Assembly (NCBI RefSeq): GCF_028421645.1
Contig: NZ_CP116888.1
Location: 124,001 to 188,000 of the forward strand
Reading direction: 5' to 3'
Length of the DNA stretch: 64,000 bases
Origin: Aneurinibacillus sp. Ricciae_BoGa-3
GTDB taxonomy: Bacteria > Bacillota > Bacilli > Aneurinibacillales > Aneurinibacillaceae
Below are positions 26,142-34,870 of this stretch, piece by piece (the first letter of the stretch is position 1; the number at the start of each line of letters is the position of its first letter). The position numbers and the translations under genes were made by a program. The notes under the pieces are model-generated. The model was not told where the DNA came from. It ran no database searches and saw only the letters and a program-made list of their open reading frames with translations.

Positions 26142-26669
26142 ATGGTTATGGGGAAAGAATTCGCAATAAAATTGCTCGAAAAAATGATGGTTATGAAAAC
26201 ACTGTTTTTTCTGCTCTTTTATTTTTGTCTACATGTATCGCTTGACGTTTCTTTCATTTGGTCATTGGTCTTTGCGGTCATGTTAGAGGCAGTACTTCCC
26301 TATTTGCATGTATTGTGCCAAAAAGTTGCCTACCGTCTCCTTCGTTGGGATGCGTCTATTTCCATTGAGATGGGAAAACGAACGTGGTATGTAACGGATG
26401 CAAGTGAGTATGTATACACCAAGGTCGAAATGATGGTTATCTTGCTCTCTCCGCTGGTGGTGCTGATATTCCCTAGTGTCTACCTTTTTTGGCAACATGA
26501 TATCTTATCAACGACGCTTTGTTCGTTAATCATCATGGTGACTGTTCTTGGTATGTTGGAGAATATTCACAATGCCATTAAAGTGCTGGCAGATAATGCG
26601 GATACGTATTATAAAATGAAAGATGGAAAGATGGTCAAATATGCGATAAAAAAAAGACAAGCCCTATAA
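26142..26669 (+). CDS. integral membrane protein
   Basis: About 175 residues with four hydrophobic segments: two near residues 20-60 (TLFFLLFYFCLHVSL, WSLVFAVML) and two near 95-140 (MMVILLSPLVVLIF, SLIIMVTVLGM). The rest is basic. AAAGGGCGG precedes a cluster of candidate starts (TTG 26139, ATG 26142, ATG 26148). No catalytic motif seen; function unknown. It converges on the PD-(D/E)XK-like gene with a shared terminator. Confidence 0.65.
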   Translation: MVMGKEFAIKLLEKMMVMKTLFFLLFYFCLHVSLDVSFIWSLVFAVMLEAVLPYLHVLCQKVAYRLLRWDASISIEMGKRTWYVTDASEYVYTKVEMMVILLSPLVVLIFPSVYLFWQHDILSTTLCSLIIMVTVLGMLENIHNAIKVLADNADTYYKMKDGKMVKYAIKKRQAL

Positions 26670-26697
26670 CATTAGGTAGCTTGTCTTCTTTTTTCCT
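26654..26697. terminator. bidirectional terminator
   Basis: AAGACAAGC/GCTTGTCTT stem between convergent genes, T-rich on both sides. Its sequence is repeated almost exactly at 27515-27562. Confidence 0.75.
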
Positions 26698-26710
26698 TTT
26701 TTGAAGTGAT

Positions 26711-27463
26711 TCAAACAAACCGTTTTTCAAATTCATGAAGGATGTAATCAAACCTAATTTTACGTTGGACATTTTTTATTCCATCAACCGTTTTCTTATC
26801 AGAAACCATTTGTTTCAATTCTTCGGCAGATATATACGTAATTTCTCTATCTTTTGATTTTTTTTGGTCATCAATGTACACGATGACTAGTTCGTTGCAA
26901 AATTTTTTATACTGTTTGACTTCTTTTGTTATGTCATAAATACTGGTTTTCATATCAATAATTTTATCCGCCTTTATGATGTCGGTTCCTCTTGAGTGGT
27001 ATTTGGTTTTGTCATAAATCGGATTGATGACTAAATCAGGTCTGCTATTATTAGGTAGGATACAATCGGGAACAACGTATTCCTTATATATTTCTCGAAA
27101 CGCTTTATAAACGATATTCTCCCATTGGTAAGACAAGGTATTTTTTATGTAATAGTGATGGGCTTGTTTGGCATGTTCCCATGCTTTATCTTTGTTTGAA
27201 ACCAAAAGATATAAGCAGTAAAAAACAAAATGTGATTGGATATCGTTATAGCCAAACATGCTATCTCTTTGTCCTGATTTCTTGGACACTAAAAATACTT
27301 CATGATACCAAACATCTATTATGTCATTCCATTCTCTTACATCAAACTCTTGAAGTTCTTTTAGACTCTCTATTTCATTTAGGACATCCTGAACAAAAGG
27401 GAAATCTTTCGAAGTAAATTCCTCAACCAATTCATCTATTGTCGTTGTACGTTCGTCATTCAA
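26711..27463 (-). CDS. putative PD-(D/E)XK nuclease-fold protein
   Basis: 250 residues. The C-terminal part has RPDLVINP followed about 25 residues later by DKIIDMKTS, which fits the PD...(D/E)XK active-site layout (D in RPDLV, D-M-K as the EXK equivalent), and then a Tyr/Lys-rich strand with YIDDQKKSK. The N-terminal 120 residues are helical. It could be a restriction-like or recombination nuclease; no methylase partner is nearby. Moderate certainty on the fold, low on the role. Confidence 0.5.
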   Translation of the reverse strand: MNDERTTTIDELVEEFTSKDFPFVQDVLNEIESLKELQEFDVREWNDIIDVWYHEVFLVSKKSGQRDSMFGYNDIQSHFVFYCLYLLVSNKDKAWEHAKQAHHYYIKNTLSYQWENIVYKAFREIYKEYVVPDCILPNNSRPDLVINPIYDKTKYHSRGTDIIKADKIIDMKTSIYDITKEVKQYKKFCNELVIVYIDDQKKSKDREITYISAEELKQMVSDKKTVDGIKNVQRKIRFDYILHEFEKRFV

Positions 27464-27514
27464 TTTATCACCCTTCTCAGCACATAGCTCTCACATTTGT
27501 AATCCAATAGCCCA

Positions 27515-27562
27515 TTAAAAAAGACAAGACCCATTACATTAGGGAACTTGTCTTCTTCCTTT
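27515..27562 (-). terminator. terminator, near-copy of 26654-26697
   Basis: AAGACAAG/CTTGTCTT stem with the same CCxATxACATTAGG loop sequence as the first copy, followed by Ts on the minus strand. Confidence 0.7.
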
Positions 27563-27886
27563 TTAGTCTTTTAAGTGCATATGCGTTCGCATGAAATCAT
27601 TAAAGATTGAGAAAGCCTCTCCAAACTGTTTATAGTACGTTTGGTCTGCCTCTTCAGTAAGTTTGTCAGCAACACTAGTTTCTAATGTTAATCCTTTATC
27701 GTATAACCAAAGAAAGCCACGAATACAGTTATCTATCGCCAGGTCGATGTCATCACCCACTTCGATATCGCCTTCTTGCACACCTTTGTACTTAATTAAT
27801 TCCAAATCCATGACTTGAAGTGTCACACGTTGCTCGGCATTGTCATGAGTCGTGGATTCTTCCAACTTCTTTCGTAATGTGTTCAT
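27563..27886 (-). CDS. hypothetical protein
   Basis: About 107 residues, acidic and helical (YKQFGEAFSIFNDFMRTHMH at the end). ATG at 27886 sits behind GAGGTG; the GTG at 27895 overlaps that site. Single gene with its own terminator. Not recognised. Confidence 0.65.
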   Translation of the reverse strand: MNTLRKKLEESTTHDNAEQRVTLQVMDLELIKYKGVQEGDIEVGDDIDLAIDNCIRGFLWLYDKGLTLETSVADKLTEEADQTYYKQFGEAFSIFNDFMRTHMHLKD

Positions 27887-27966
27887 CTCAAACACCTCAT
27901 TTTTTGTTAGTTACTATTATCATAACGGCTTTTGTAGCAATTATCACCGAGAAAAATGGGATTTAT

Positions 27967-28053
27967 TCAAGAAAACTCATGTTTAAGCTCAATAAATGCC
28001 TTTTTCTCCTCAATTAATTGTTCAACGTTAACGATTTGTTTGGTTGTTGGCAT
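27967..28053 (-). CDS. very small hypothetical ORF at the TnpB element edge
   Basis: 28 residues (MPTTKQIVNVEQLIEEKKAF...). The only ribosome-site-like sequence, GGTGGGAG, belongs to the end of the TnpB element, so the original upstream region may have been displaced by the insertion. Could be the remnant of a longer gene. Confidence 0.35.
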   Translation of the reverse strand: MPTTKQIVNVEQLIEEKKAFIELKHEFS

Positions 28054-28068
28054 GTTTCTCATGAATCT

Positions 28069-28240
28069 CCCACCACTTAGCTTCGCTTGAAGTGTGGGTT
28101 TCTTCTCTTTCAAGTCAAGAAGTTACTAAAAGACCATTCGGTCTTTCGCTTTCACGAAGAAAGAGAATCTTCTCGTCTCTATAAGAAGCAACATCTTTCG
28201 ATGGGTGGATTCGCACCTTCTACTACTCCCCAACTATGCG
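28069..28240 (-). ncRNA. candidate TnpB guide (omega/re) RNA scaffold
   Basis: The region from the tnpB 3' end to the right-end hairpin is non-coding, rich in short inverted repeats (GACCGAATGGTC, AGAATCTTCTC-type) and ends at the element boundary, exactly where TnpB guide RNAs are encoded. By family rule the guide would be the sequence just beyond GGTGGGAG. Not verified. Confidence 0.5.
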
Positions 28241-29406
28241 GGTCGTAGATACGTGGGAAGACCTTCTACTTCCCAAGGTTCAAAAGAACCTCGTAACGAT
28301 TCACTCAATATATTTTTGGCTCCGTGAACATCTCGGTGAGACGTATACCCACAGTGACAACGATAATTTCGAGTAGACACTTTCTTTTTTCGTTTGCAAA
28401 CAGGACATGTTTGACTGCTATAGGCTTCACTCACAAAGAAAACTTTAATTCCTTGAGTATTTCCCTTGTATTTCAAATAATCTTTGGTTTTGCCAAAACT
28501 CCAATTAGATAGCTTCTGATTGGTCTTTTTTCGTTTCTTTTTCTTGGTCTTTCGTTGTACCCCTTCAGGATTGCCGACATAGATATCGGAAATCTTTTGT
28601 TGGATACACCAATCCACAAACGATTTGGTCGTTTTGTGTAAAGCATCTCGCAATTGATGTTCGCTCTTGGAGATAATATACCGTTTTGCTCGTTGGTACT
28701 TTTTCCATTGGCGAGAACCTTTTTTACAATGACTTTGACGTTTTTGGAGTTCGCCTATTTTTTTATTACGTAAACGATGCAGACTTCGCATCTTACGACC
28801 TGAAACCAGAATGCTTTCTCCATTTTCACAAAACGAAGCGATGGTATGGATTTCTCCCATATCTACGGCACAAGAAAAACCTTTTTCATAAGGTTGTTCC
28901 TCTTGCCCATCTTCATAAGAAACAGATAAATAGAGTCCATTATCATAGCAAAGTTCGATTTCTTTGATATCACCTTTGGGAAGGTGTTTCGCATGTAAAA
29001 CCAAGGGAGGAACACGTTTCCCGTGGAATACACCTAATGACAAGGAAATCGTTCCGTTTTCCGAAATGGAAAAAGCTTTATCCACCCATTTAGTATTGAA
29101 ATGTTTTTTCTTTTTATAAGGATATCGAGCCGTTTTAATTCCTTTTTGAATGGCTTTGTAGGTACTATCCCTGGCATCCAAATATTTGTGAGCCACCGCT
29201 TGAATGCTCTGACTATGAAGACGATACTTCCCTTTAAGATGTTTTTGGATTTCTGATTTTTTTATCCATTTTTTGTAAGTAAAAAAATAGTTTTTTGCTT
29301 CCACAAGACAATCATTCCAAATATCAGCAGAAATACGGTTACACTCAAATAATTGCTGAATGGTTCTTGGAGAAGCAGAAAAATAAATCTTTTGCCCTCG
29401 ATACAT
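28234..29406 (-). CDS. tnpB: RNA-guided endonuclease TnpB
   Basis: 390 residues, a normal TnpB length. RuvC-I Asp in AVDMGEIHTIA, RuvC-II Glu in VGNPEG, zinc finger CPVC...CHCG, and RuvC-III Asp in HRDVHGAKNIL are all present, so the nuclease appears intact. TnpB is guided by an element-encoded RNA to cut the empty donor site and preserve the element. ATG at 29406 with GGAGGTG upstream. Confidence 0.92.
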   Translation of the reverse strand: MYRGQKIYFSASPRTIQQLFECNRISADIWNDCLVEAKNYFFTYKKWIKKSEIQKHLKGKYRLHSQSIQAVAHKYLDARDSTYKAIQKGIKTARYPYKKKKHFNTKWVDKAFSISENGTISLSLGVFHGKRVPPLVLHAKHLPKGDIKEIELCYDNGLYLSVSYEDGQEEQPYEKGFSCAVDMGEIHTIASFCENGESILVSGRKMRSLHRLRNKKIGELQKRQSHCKKGSRQWKKYQRAKRYIISKSEHQLRDALHKTTKSFVDWCIQQKISDIYVGNPEGVQRKTKKKKRKKTNQKLSNWSFGKTKDYLKYKGNTQGIKVFFVSEAYSSQTCPVCKRKKKVSTRNYRCHCGYTSHRDVHGAKNILSESLRGSFEPWEVEGLPTYLRPA

Positions 29407-29512
29407 AGTGATGATTCACCTCCTTTTCTATGAATTTCTATTATTATACAAGAAAAAAAGAATAGCGATTCATCTCCCACCTATAGAGGAAGGTGACTTC
29501 TCGCTAATCATG

Positions 29513-31447
29513 TTAAATAGATTCCAACTCTTTTTTCCAGATTTCATAGGAAGCGTCACTTGGCATTCGCCAATCCCCTCTTGGTGATAAACAAATGGAA
29601 CCGACTTTTACCCCGTCAGGCAGGCAAGAACGCTTGAATTGTTGTGTAAAGAATCGTTGATAGAACGTTTTCAAAACTGTCCACACCTCGATTTCATCGT
29701 GTTTGTTACCAAACGCTTCTCTTGTTAAGAAATAAATTTTGGATGGTCGATAACCAAAACGCAACATGTGGTACAAAAAGAAATCGTGTAGTTCATAGGA
29801 GCCAACTGTTTGCTCTGTTTTTTGAACAATCTTTCCGTCCTTATCTGGCGGAAGCAGTTCAGGACTTACAGGCGTATCAGAAATATCTTTTAAGGCAACC
29901 GCAATGGATTCACTCGTAGATGTATCTGCAACCCACTCCACTACATAACGAACTAAGGTTTTCGGAACACTAGCGTTTACCGCATACATACTCATATGGT
30001 CAGCATTATACGTACACCAACCTAATGCTAATTCGGACAAATCACCCGTTCCCACCACCAATCCATTTACTTGATTCGCAACATCCATCAATATTTGCGT
30101 TCGTTCTCTGGCTTGGCTGTTTTCATAGACAAGGTCATGGAGGTCTTTGTCCTGTCCAATATCCTCAAAATGCTGGTTGACTGCAGAACGAATCGGAATT
30201 TCTCTCCACGTAATCCCAAGCTCCTTCATAAGTGTCACAGCGTTTTGATAGGTTCTATCGGTGGTTCCAAAACCAGGCATGGTAATGCCCACGATGTTCG
30301 TTAATGGCAATTTCAACCGCTTAAAGGCTTCCACCATAACAAGTAGAGCTAATGTAGAGTCTAATCCACCTGATATGCCAATCACCGCTTTTTGGATACC
30401 CGTCTTGGCTAAACGTTGCATAAGCCCTGTCGATTGAATTTGAAAGATTTCCTTACAGCGTTCATCCCGCTCCTCTTTTTTAGAAGGAACAAACGGATAG
30501 GCATTGGTGTAGCGTTCCTGTTTCACGACATGGGTGTAGTCAAAGGAAAACCGCACCGTTTGATAATCACGCTTTTCGGTCTTGCCCATAAACGTGTTGA
30601 ATTTCCGTCTATCATTTCTCAGACGCTCAATATCAATGTCCTGGTAGATAAAAGTAGATTCTTCGATAAAACGAATTTCCTTTAGGATAGAGCCATTCTC
30701 TGCAATCATGGAATGTCCTGAAAACACCACATCCGTAGTCGATTCTGTCTGCCCTGCAGAAACATAGAGGTAAGCCGACAGTGTTTTAGCCGATTGTATC
30801 CGCACCAAATCCCTTCGGTAATCTGCTTTTCCCACAATCTCATTACTAGCGGAAAGATTAGCGATGATATTAGCTCCATTCACTGCGTGATAAGAACTTG
30901 GTGGAATCGGCATCCATAAATCTTCACAAATCTCTACACCAATTACTGCTTTCGTCTTTCGTTCTTCGAAAAAAAGATTTTCATTGAAGGGAACCACTTG
31001 TTCGCAGAGTTCAATCATGTTGGAAATGCGATTATTAGATGATGCGAACCAACGCCTTTCATAAAATTCATTGTAGTTTGGAATAAAAGTCTTTGGCACA
31101 ACCCCAAATATTTTTCCTTTATGAAAGACAACCGCAGTATTAAAGAGTTGATTATCCGCTTCTATCGGCATTCCTACCGCAATCATCATATCCATATTTT
31201 GTGTTTCTTCTAGTAAACGACCTAACGCTTGTTCCGACTCGTCTAGTAACAGCCGTTGATGAAACAAGTCTGCAGACGTATAACCAGGAATACTTAATTC
31301 AGGAAAAACCAACACTTTTACTTTTTCCTGTTCTGCACGCTTTATGATGTCATAAATCCGTTTGCTATTTTCAGTTGGGTTTGCCACTTCAAGAGTGGGT
31401 ACGGCTACACCTGCTCGGATATAACCATGTTCAAATAAATCCATCAT
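29513..31447 (-). CDS. nadE: glutamine-dependent NAD+ synthetase
   Basis: 644 residues. The N-terminal glutaminase (nitrilase-like) domain has its triad: Glu in FPELSIPGY (about residue 50), Lys in VPKTFIPNY, Cys in GVEICEDLW. The C-terminal synthetase domain has the PP-loop SGGLDST. It converts nicotinate adenine dinucleotide to NAD+ with ATP and glutamine, the last step of the pathway encoded here. AAAGGTGG precedes the double ATG. It is the last gene of the operon started by the pncB-like gene; a TnpB element sits just past its stop. Confidence 0.95.
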   Translation of the reverse strand: MMDLFEHGYIRAGVAVPTLEVANPTENSKRIYDIIKRAEQEKVKVLVFPELSIPGYTSADLFHQRLLLDESEQALGRLLEETQNMDMMIAVGMPIEADNQLFNTAVVFHKGKIFGVVPKTFIPNYNEFYERRWFASSNNRISNMIELCEQVVPFNENLFFEERKTKAVIGVEICEDLWMPIPPSSYHAVNGANIIANLSASNEIVGKADYRRDLVRIQSAKTLSAYLYVSAGQTESTTDVVFSGHSMIAENGSILKEIRFIEESTFIYQDIDIERLRNDRRKFNTFMGKTEKRDYQTVRFSFDYTHVVKQERYTNAYPFVPSKKEERDERCKEIFQIQSTGLMQRLAKTGIQKAVIGISGGLDSTLALLVMVEAFKRLKLPLTNIVGITMPGFGTTDRTYQNAVTLMKELGITWREIPIRSAVNQHFEDIGQDKDLHDLVYENSQARERTQILMDVANQVNGLVVGTGDLSELALGWCTYNADHMSMYAVNASVPKTLVRYVVEWVADTSTSESIAVALKDISDTPVSPELLPPDKDGKIVQKTEQTVGSYELHDFFLYHMLRFGYRPSKIYFLTREAFGNKHDEIEVWTVLKTFYQRFFTQQFKRSCLPDGVKVGSICLSPRGDWRMPSDASYEIWKKELESI

Positions 31448-31470
31448 GCTACCACCTTTCTTTTTTAGTT

Positions 31471-31648
31471 CTATATAGAGAAGCCTGACTTTAAATAGCA
31501 GTCAGGGTCATATTTTACAGGTTTTTGTGTATAGGTGTATTCTACCTTTCGGCACTTCGTATATGTTCGACGCCATCTATGTTTGTCTACTCTTCCTTAA
31601 TCTACGCACCATTTCTTCGGCTTGTCTAATTTCATCTTGATATACCAT
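31471..31648 (-). pseudogene. small hypothetical gene split by a one-base shift
   Basis: ATG 31648 opens a 23-residue frame (MVYQDEIRQAEEMVRRLRK...). The protein-like sequence continues in the +1 frame (VDKHRWRRTYTKCRKVEYTY, then TQKPVKYDPDCYL...) to a stop at 31471. Omitting one base in TTAAGGAAGAG gives a basic protein of about 58 residues. Weak ribosome site. It lies between the 61-codon gene and nadE in the NAD operon. Confidence 0.45.
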
Positions 31649-31661
31649 TTTGCATTACTAT

Positions 31662-31829
31662 CTAGCTTAATATCCCGATTTCTGAACGCCGTTTATAGTA
31701 ATTCGTATAATAGGGGTCTTCGTCATCCCTACGTTGTTTTTGGATAACTTGCTCTTGGTTTTTGATTATCTCCTCATTTTGTTTGGCGATTTTGTTTAAT
31801 TCTTGGGCAATAATATCTTCTTTGCTCAT
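31662..31829 (-). CDS. small hypothetical protein in the NAD operon
   Basis: 55 residues, from ATG 31829 behind GGAGG. Helical and Gln/Glu/Lys-rich in the middle (EQVIQKQRRDDEDP). It starts inside the end of nadD. Not recognised; possibly a small partner of the NAD enzymes. Confidence 0.6.
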   Translation of the reverse strand: MSKEDIIAQELNKIAKQNEEIIKNQEQVIQKQRRDDEDPYYTNYYKRRSEIGILS

Positions 31830-31843
31830 TTGAATCCCTCCAA

Positions 31844-32443
31844 TCATAGATATAAATGATTTTCTGTAATATAGGCATTCACCGATTCAGGAACCAGAAA
31901 GCGAACCCTCTTTCCTTCATGGATTCGATTTCGAACGATGGTGGAACTGCAAGTCGTTTTGACTTCCTCGTTCATCACCATAATGTTTGATTCATAACGG
32001 GTTAAGACTTCATTAGCATGAATAATCTCCTGAACCGTCCTATCCCCTCTTTCCATCACCAAAAGTTTAAAGGTAGCAAGGATTTCTTCATAATCGTTCC
32101 AATTGGGAAAGTCCAGTAAGTTATCGGCTCCCATCACAAACCAAATTTCATGTTGCGGATATTGCTGTTGGAGAAGTTTGAGGGTTTCAATCGTGGTTAA
32201 GCATGTGGCACTTTCTACTTCAACGGTAGAAACATCAAACCTATCATTTCCTACGCATGCCCTTCGCAACATTTCAACCCGATGAAGGGATGGGAGAAGC
32301 CCTTTCTTTACATAGCGGTCACCGACTGAAACAAAGAGAAGTTTATCGATTTCATAATCGTTGTCGATTTGTTCTGCCAATAAGAAATGAGCGGTTGTGG
32401 GAGGATTAAAAGAACCACCTAATGCGACGAGTACAGGTTTCAA
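31844..32443 (-). CDS. nadD: nicotinate-nucleotide adenylyltransferase
   Basis: 199 residues, the usual NadD length. The nucleotidyltransferase loop GGSFNPPTTAH (residues 9-19) and the C-terminal SSTIVRNRI motif that binds ATP are both present, with MGADNLLDFPNW between them as in NadD. It adenylates nicotinate mononucleotide to nicotinate adenine dinucleotide. It lies between the pncB-like gene and nadE, matching the pathway order. Confidence 0.92.
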   Translation of the reverse strand: MKPVLVALGGSFNPPTTAHFLLAEQIDNDYEIDKLLFVSVGDRYVKKGLLPSLHRVEMLRRACVGNDRFDVSTVEVESATCLTTIETLKLLQQQYPQHEIWFVMGADNLLDFPNWNDYEEILATFKLLVMERGDRTVQEIIHANEVLTRYESNIMVMNEEVKTTCSSTIVRNRIHEGKRVRFLVPESVNAYITENHLYL

Positions 32444-32457
32444 TCTTCTCCCCTCCC

Positions 32458-32748
32458 TTATTCCATATTCAATTCTTTTTTCAGTTTTTCGAGTTCCGCC
32501 ATTTTCTTTGCTCGAATGACTTCTTCTTCTTTTTCTTTTAAGACTTTTTGGATTGCCTTAATTTTTTCAAGGAAGGCGACTGTATTTACTTCTTCAATTA
32601 AAAAGTACCGTTCGTTTTCTCGTTTTTCATGCTCTTTTACCAAGGATTCCATGTCCTCAAATACCTGATAAGCGGTATAAGGATACCCGTCATCTCGACC
32701 TGCAGGTGTACCAAAAGTATAAGTGGTGTAAGCTTTTAAATAATTCAT
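32458..32748 (-). CDS. hypothetical protein in the NAD operon
   Basis: 96 residues. The C-terminal 50 residues form a Lys/Glu-rich amphipathic helix, probably coiled coil. The N-terminus (YLKAYTTYTFGTPAGRDDGY) is aromatic. ATG at 32748, ribosome site GGAGG. Sits between pncB-like and nadD genes and is surely cotranscribed. No known function. Confidence 0.65.
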   Translation of the reverse strand: MNYLKAYTTYTFGTPAGRDDGYPYTAYQVFEDMESLVKEHEKRENERYFLIEEVNTVAFLEKIKAIQKVLKEKEEEVIRAKKMAELEKLKKELNME

Positions 32749-32795
32749 TCTAAACGCTCCTCCTTTAACCAGGAGAGGGGTGGTATCCCTCCCAC

Positions 32796-34184
32796 TTATT
32801 TGGTTGTATCGTATGGTTTTAAATCAGGATTGGTTGCAACGCCCCTACCGACTTTTGCTAGTGGATAGAAGGTGTCTTGTATTTTCACTTGCACAATATC
32901 GGCGGTATAATCATTGTTAGTGCCATTAGCCGAGGAGTTTTCAAGAAGGCTTGAACCTACCCCGTAAATATCGACTTCGGCATGTACTTCTTCAAAGCGT
33001 TTTATCTTCTCTGCATTGAATCCGCCTGTTACGACGATTTTGATATCTTCGCAAAAGGCTTTCGCCAGTGGTCTTGCGGTTTCAAGGTCAGTGTAGTTCA
33101 TATCCGCAACCAGTTCTGTCCAGAAACCATCGATTTTGGTACGTAACAGGTGAACCAAACGAGGATTAACTCCGTTATCCAACTCTTTATTGAAAATCGG
33201 TTCAATGGATTTATCTCGCATGTTTCCGCCTGTATCTGGACGAACCCCAAACAATTTATATTTTTTAGCTTCTTGATATTCCCCTGCTTTGGTAAGCTCC
33301 CAATAGTGGTTCCACATTTGACGAATGACAGCAAAGCTATCGGCTACACAATCGTTGTGGAAGTCTACCAGGACAATACGTGGCGTTTCCACTGGCATGT
33401 ATTTGGAGAACTGCATCATGGTTTCCGCTGTATTTCCCAAGAAAGAAGCAATCGTAGCGTGTGAGATGGTTCCACCCGCCTTACCTCCCCACCAATCTCC
33501 CTGCTCATTGGTAGAAATCGAAGCATCATGTGTTTCCCCATAATCCATTTCGTAGCGTTGTAAAGCAATCCAGTAAGCATAGCCATCTAAGCCCTGCATC
33601 TTGTAGTGGTCAAAACGTGCAGGGAAGAAGAGCACTTGCTTTCCCTTGGTTGCTTTGAGCACATTGTATACGTTTGTTGCAATCCGAGTGGGTACGGTTA
33701 ATACACCAAGCATAGAAGTTTCCAAATGTCCGAAGTATCTGTATATACCTCTCACCTTCATGACGGGCTTGACATTTAACGGGTCACCATCAAAAGTAAC
33801 GATGTCGCCATCTTCAACCGCTTCGATTTCTAACTGGTCAAAGGTATTGACAAAGGCTCCATTTTCGTCAAAGTAACCTGTACCGACTTTTAGAATCGCA
33901 AGAGCTTCATCAATCCCTGCTACTACCGAGAATGGCTTTCTGCGAGTGAAGAACTGCATTTCCACCACGATGTCTCCGTTTTGAACATCCACCACGGATA
34001 CGACCCCGTTTAAATCGTTTGGTTTGTCACCGAATTTGTATCCTGTTTTGGAAAGCTCGGTAAGTACCCGAATGGTATTGTTGAAGTATTCATCCGCATA
34101 CCAACCTCTCCGCATTTTATCTACAATTTCATCTGTCATTTTAAAGGTTTCAATTGGTAAACGTGTTCCATTGAACTTACTCAT
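32796..34184 (-). CDS. pncB: nicotinate phosphoribosyltransferase
   Basis: 462 residues. GGKAGGTISHA carries the His that is phosphorylated in this family; VTGGFNAEKI and YGVGSSLL near the C-terminus form the phosphate-binding site of the barrel, and VDFHNDC is the strand end before it. It makes nicotinate mononucleotide from nicotinate and PRPP. A nicotinamide phosphoribosyltransferase is the alternative; nicotinamidase and NadD in the same window favour nicotinate. ATG at 34184 with AAGGAGG. First gene of the operon, with promoter and operator sites upstream. Confidence 0.88.
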   Translation of the reverse strand: MSKFNGTRLPIETFKMTDEIVDKMRRGWYADEYFNNTIRVLTELSKTGYKFGDKPNDLNGVVSVVDVQNGDIVVEMQFFTRRKPFSVVAGIDEALAILKVGTGYFDENGAFVNTFDQLEIEAVEDGDIVTFDGDPLNVKPVMKVRGIYRYFGHLETSMLGVLTVPTRIATNVYNVLKATKGKQVLFFPARFDHYKMQGLDGYAYWIALQRYEMDYGETHDASISTNEQGDWWGGKAGGTISHATIASFLGNTAETMMQFSKYMPVETPRIVLVDFHNDCVADSFAVIRQMWNHYWELTKAGEYQEAKKYKLFGVRPDTGGNMRDKSIEPIFNKELDNGVNPRLVHLLRTKIDGFWTELVADMNYTDLETARPLAKAFCEDIKIVVTGGFNAEKIKRFEEVHAEVDIYGVGSSLLENSSANGTNNDYTADIVQVKIQDTFYPLAKVGRGVATNPDLKPYDTTK

Positions 34185-34214
34185 CGTTATTTTCCTCCTT
34201 TTATTTTGTGTTAC

Positions 34215-34235
34215 TTATTATCAAAATGATATTAA
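34215..34235. promoter_or_regulatory. inverted-repeat operator candidate near the pncB ribosome site
   Basis: TTATTATCA AAA TGATATTAA: near-perfect dyad. It lies in the leader between the promoter and the pncB ribosome site and resembles the -10 operator. Confidence 0.55.
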
Positions 34236-34286
34236 CTAAGGGTAAAAAAATATAACACTCTGGATAACCACACTTTCGACTTAAAA

Positions 34287-34323
34287 GATATTATCTTTTT
34301 GATACTATCATATTAATATTAAG
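34287..34323. promoter_or_regulatory. candidate NrtR operator over the pncB promoter
   Basis: Plus strand 34301-34323 begins GATACTATC and continues ATATTAATATTAAG. The same 23-base sequence, with three differences, covers the -10 of the NrtR operon at 43239-43261. A further GATATTATC lies at 34287-34295. The GATAnTATC core is palindromic. Assignment to NrtR is inference. Confidence 0.6.
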
Positions 34324-34338
34324 TTATGCGATTGTCAA
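34310..34338 (-). promoter_or_regulatory. sigma-A-type promoter of the NAD operon
   Basis: Minus-strand TTGACA (34338-34333), 17-base spacer, TAATAT (34315-34310); the -10 is inside the candidate operator. The leader to the pncB ATG is about 120 bases. Confidence 0.75.
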
Positions 34339-34511
34339 GTAAAATATTCCACTTACTGCTGGAAAGGTGTCGAATACCAAACGAGCGTATCTAGAAGGTT
34401 AGAAAAAAATTTAAAAAAACTTTTAGGATGAAAAAGGGTTCTTTCGCTTTTTTATAAATAAAAGAGAGATGGCTTTAAGCCACACATCTTATATTAGGAG
34501 GAAATAACTTT

Positions 34512-34692
34512 ATGAAAGACCATCCATTGTTCGGAAAAAAGGTAATGATTTTAGGAAAAAGGCGTAAAGACCGAGGTAGGAACCATTGTAGGAGAAGGCA
34601 ACAATGGGTATCTGATAGTACGTATAGAGGAAGAAGAACGGGAACGGAGAACTTGGATAAAGGAATACGAAATCATCCACTGGTTCTCCTAA
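34512..34692 (+). pseudogene. small hypothetical gene with a homopolymer frameshift
   Basis: ATG 34512 behind TAGGAGG reads MKDHPLFGKKVMILGK; the +1 frame then continues GVKTEVGTIVGEGNNGYLIV and on to EIIHWFS and stop at 34692. Dropping one A from GGAAAAAGG joins them into a 59-residue protein with an SH3-like strand pattern. The uncorrected frame gives an unlikely basic 87-residue product. Not a recognised family; followed by a terminator at 34738-34770. Confidence 0.65.
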
Positions 34693-34737
34693 AAAAACAA
34701 CCACCTTACATATGTAGGATAACCGCAAACATAAAAG

Positions 34738-34770
34738 AACAAGAGGGGATTCTATCATTCCCCTCTTGTT
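34738..34770 (+). terminator. rho-independent terminator
   Basis: AACAAGAGGGGA/TCCCCTCTTGTT perfect 12-bp stem. Confidence 0.8.
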
Positions 34771-34870
34771 TATAGTGTGTCTTTACTACCTATTTTCCTT
34801 TACTTTTTATACCATGATTGATTATGAGGCGTTGCTCGAAGTTGTGGTAGGTCGATAGATATACCGTTTG

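Larger units (their letters stand above)
28065..29505 (-). mobile_element. IS200/IS605-type element carrying only TnpB
   Basis: tnpB is flanked by short hairpins: right end 28069-28098 (CCCACcACTT/AAGT-GTGGG) and a left-end structure near 29440-29505 (AGCGA...TCGCT around CACC/GGTG). Both ends share GGTGGGAGAT. No tnpA is present, as in IS1341-type elements, so it needs a transposase in trans. It sits immediately after the nadE stop codon. Confidence 0.75.

Noticed and set aside
26711..27463. Restriction-modification system
   Set aside because: Only a possible nuclease fold is visible; no methylase or specificity gene is adjacent.
34512..34775. 87-residue basic protein in the uncorrected frame
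   Set aside because: Its composition is arginine-rich and unnatural after residue 16, while the +1 frame gives a normal protein that ends before the terminator.
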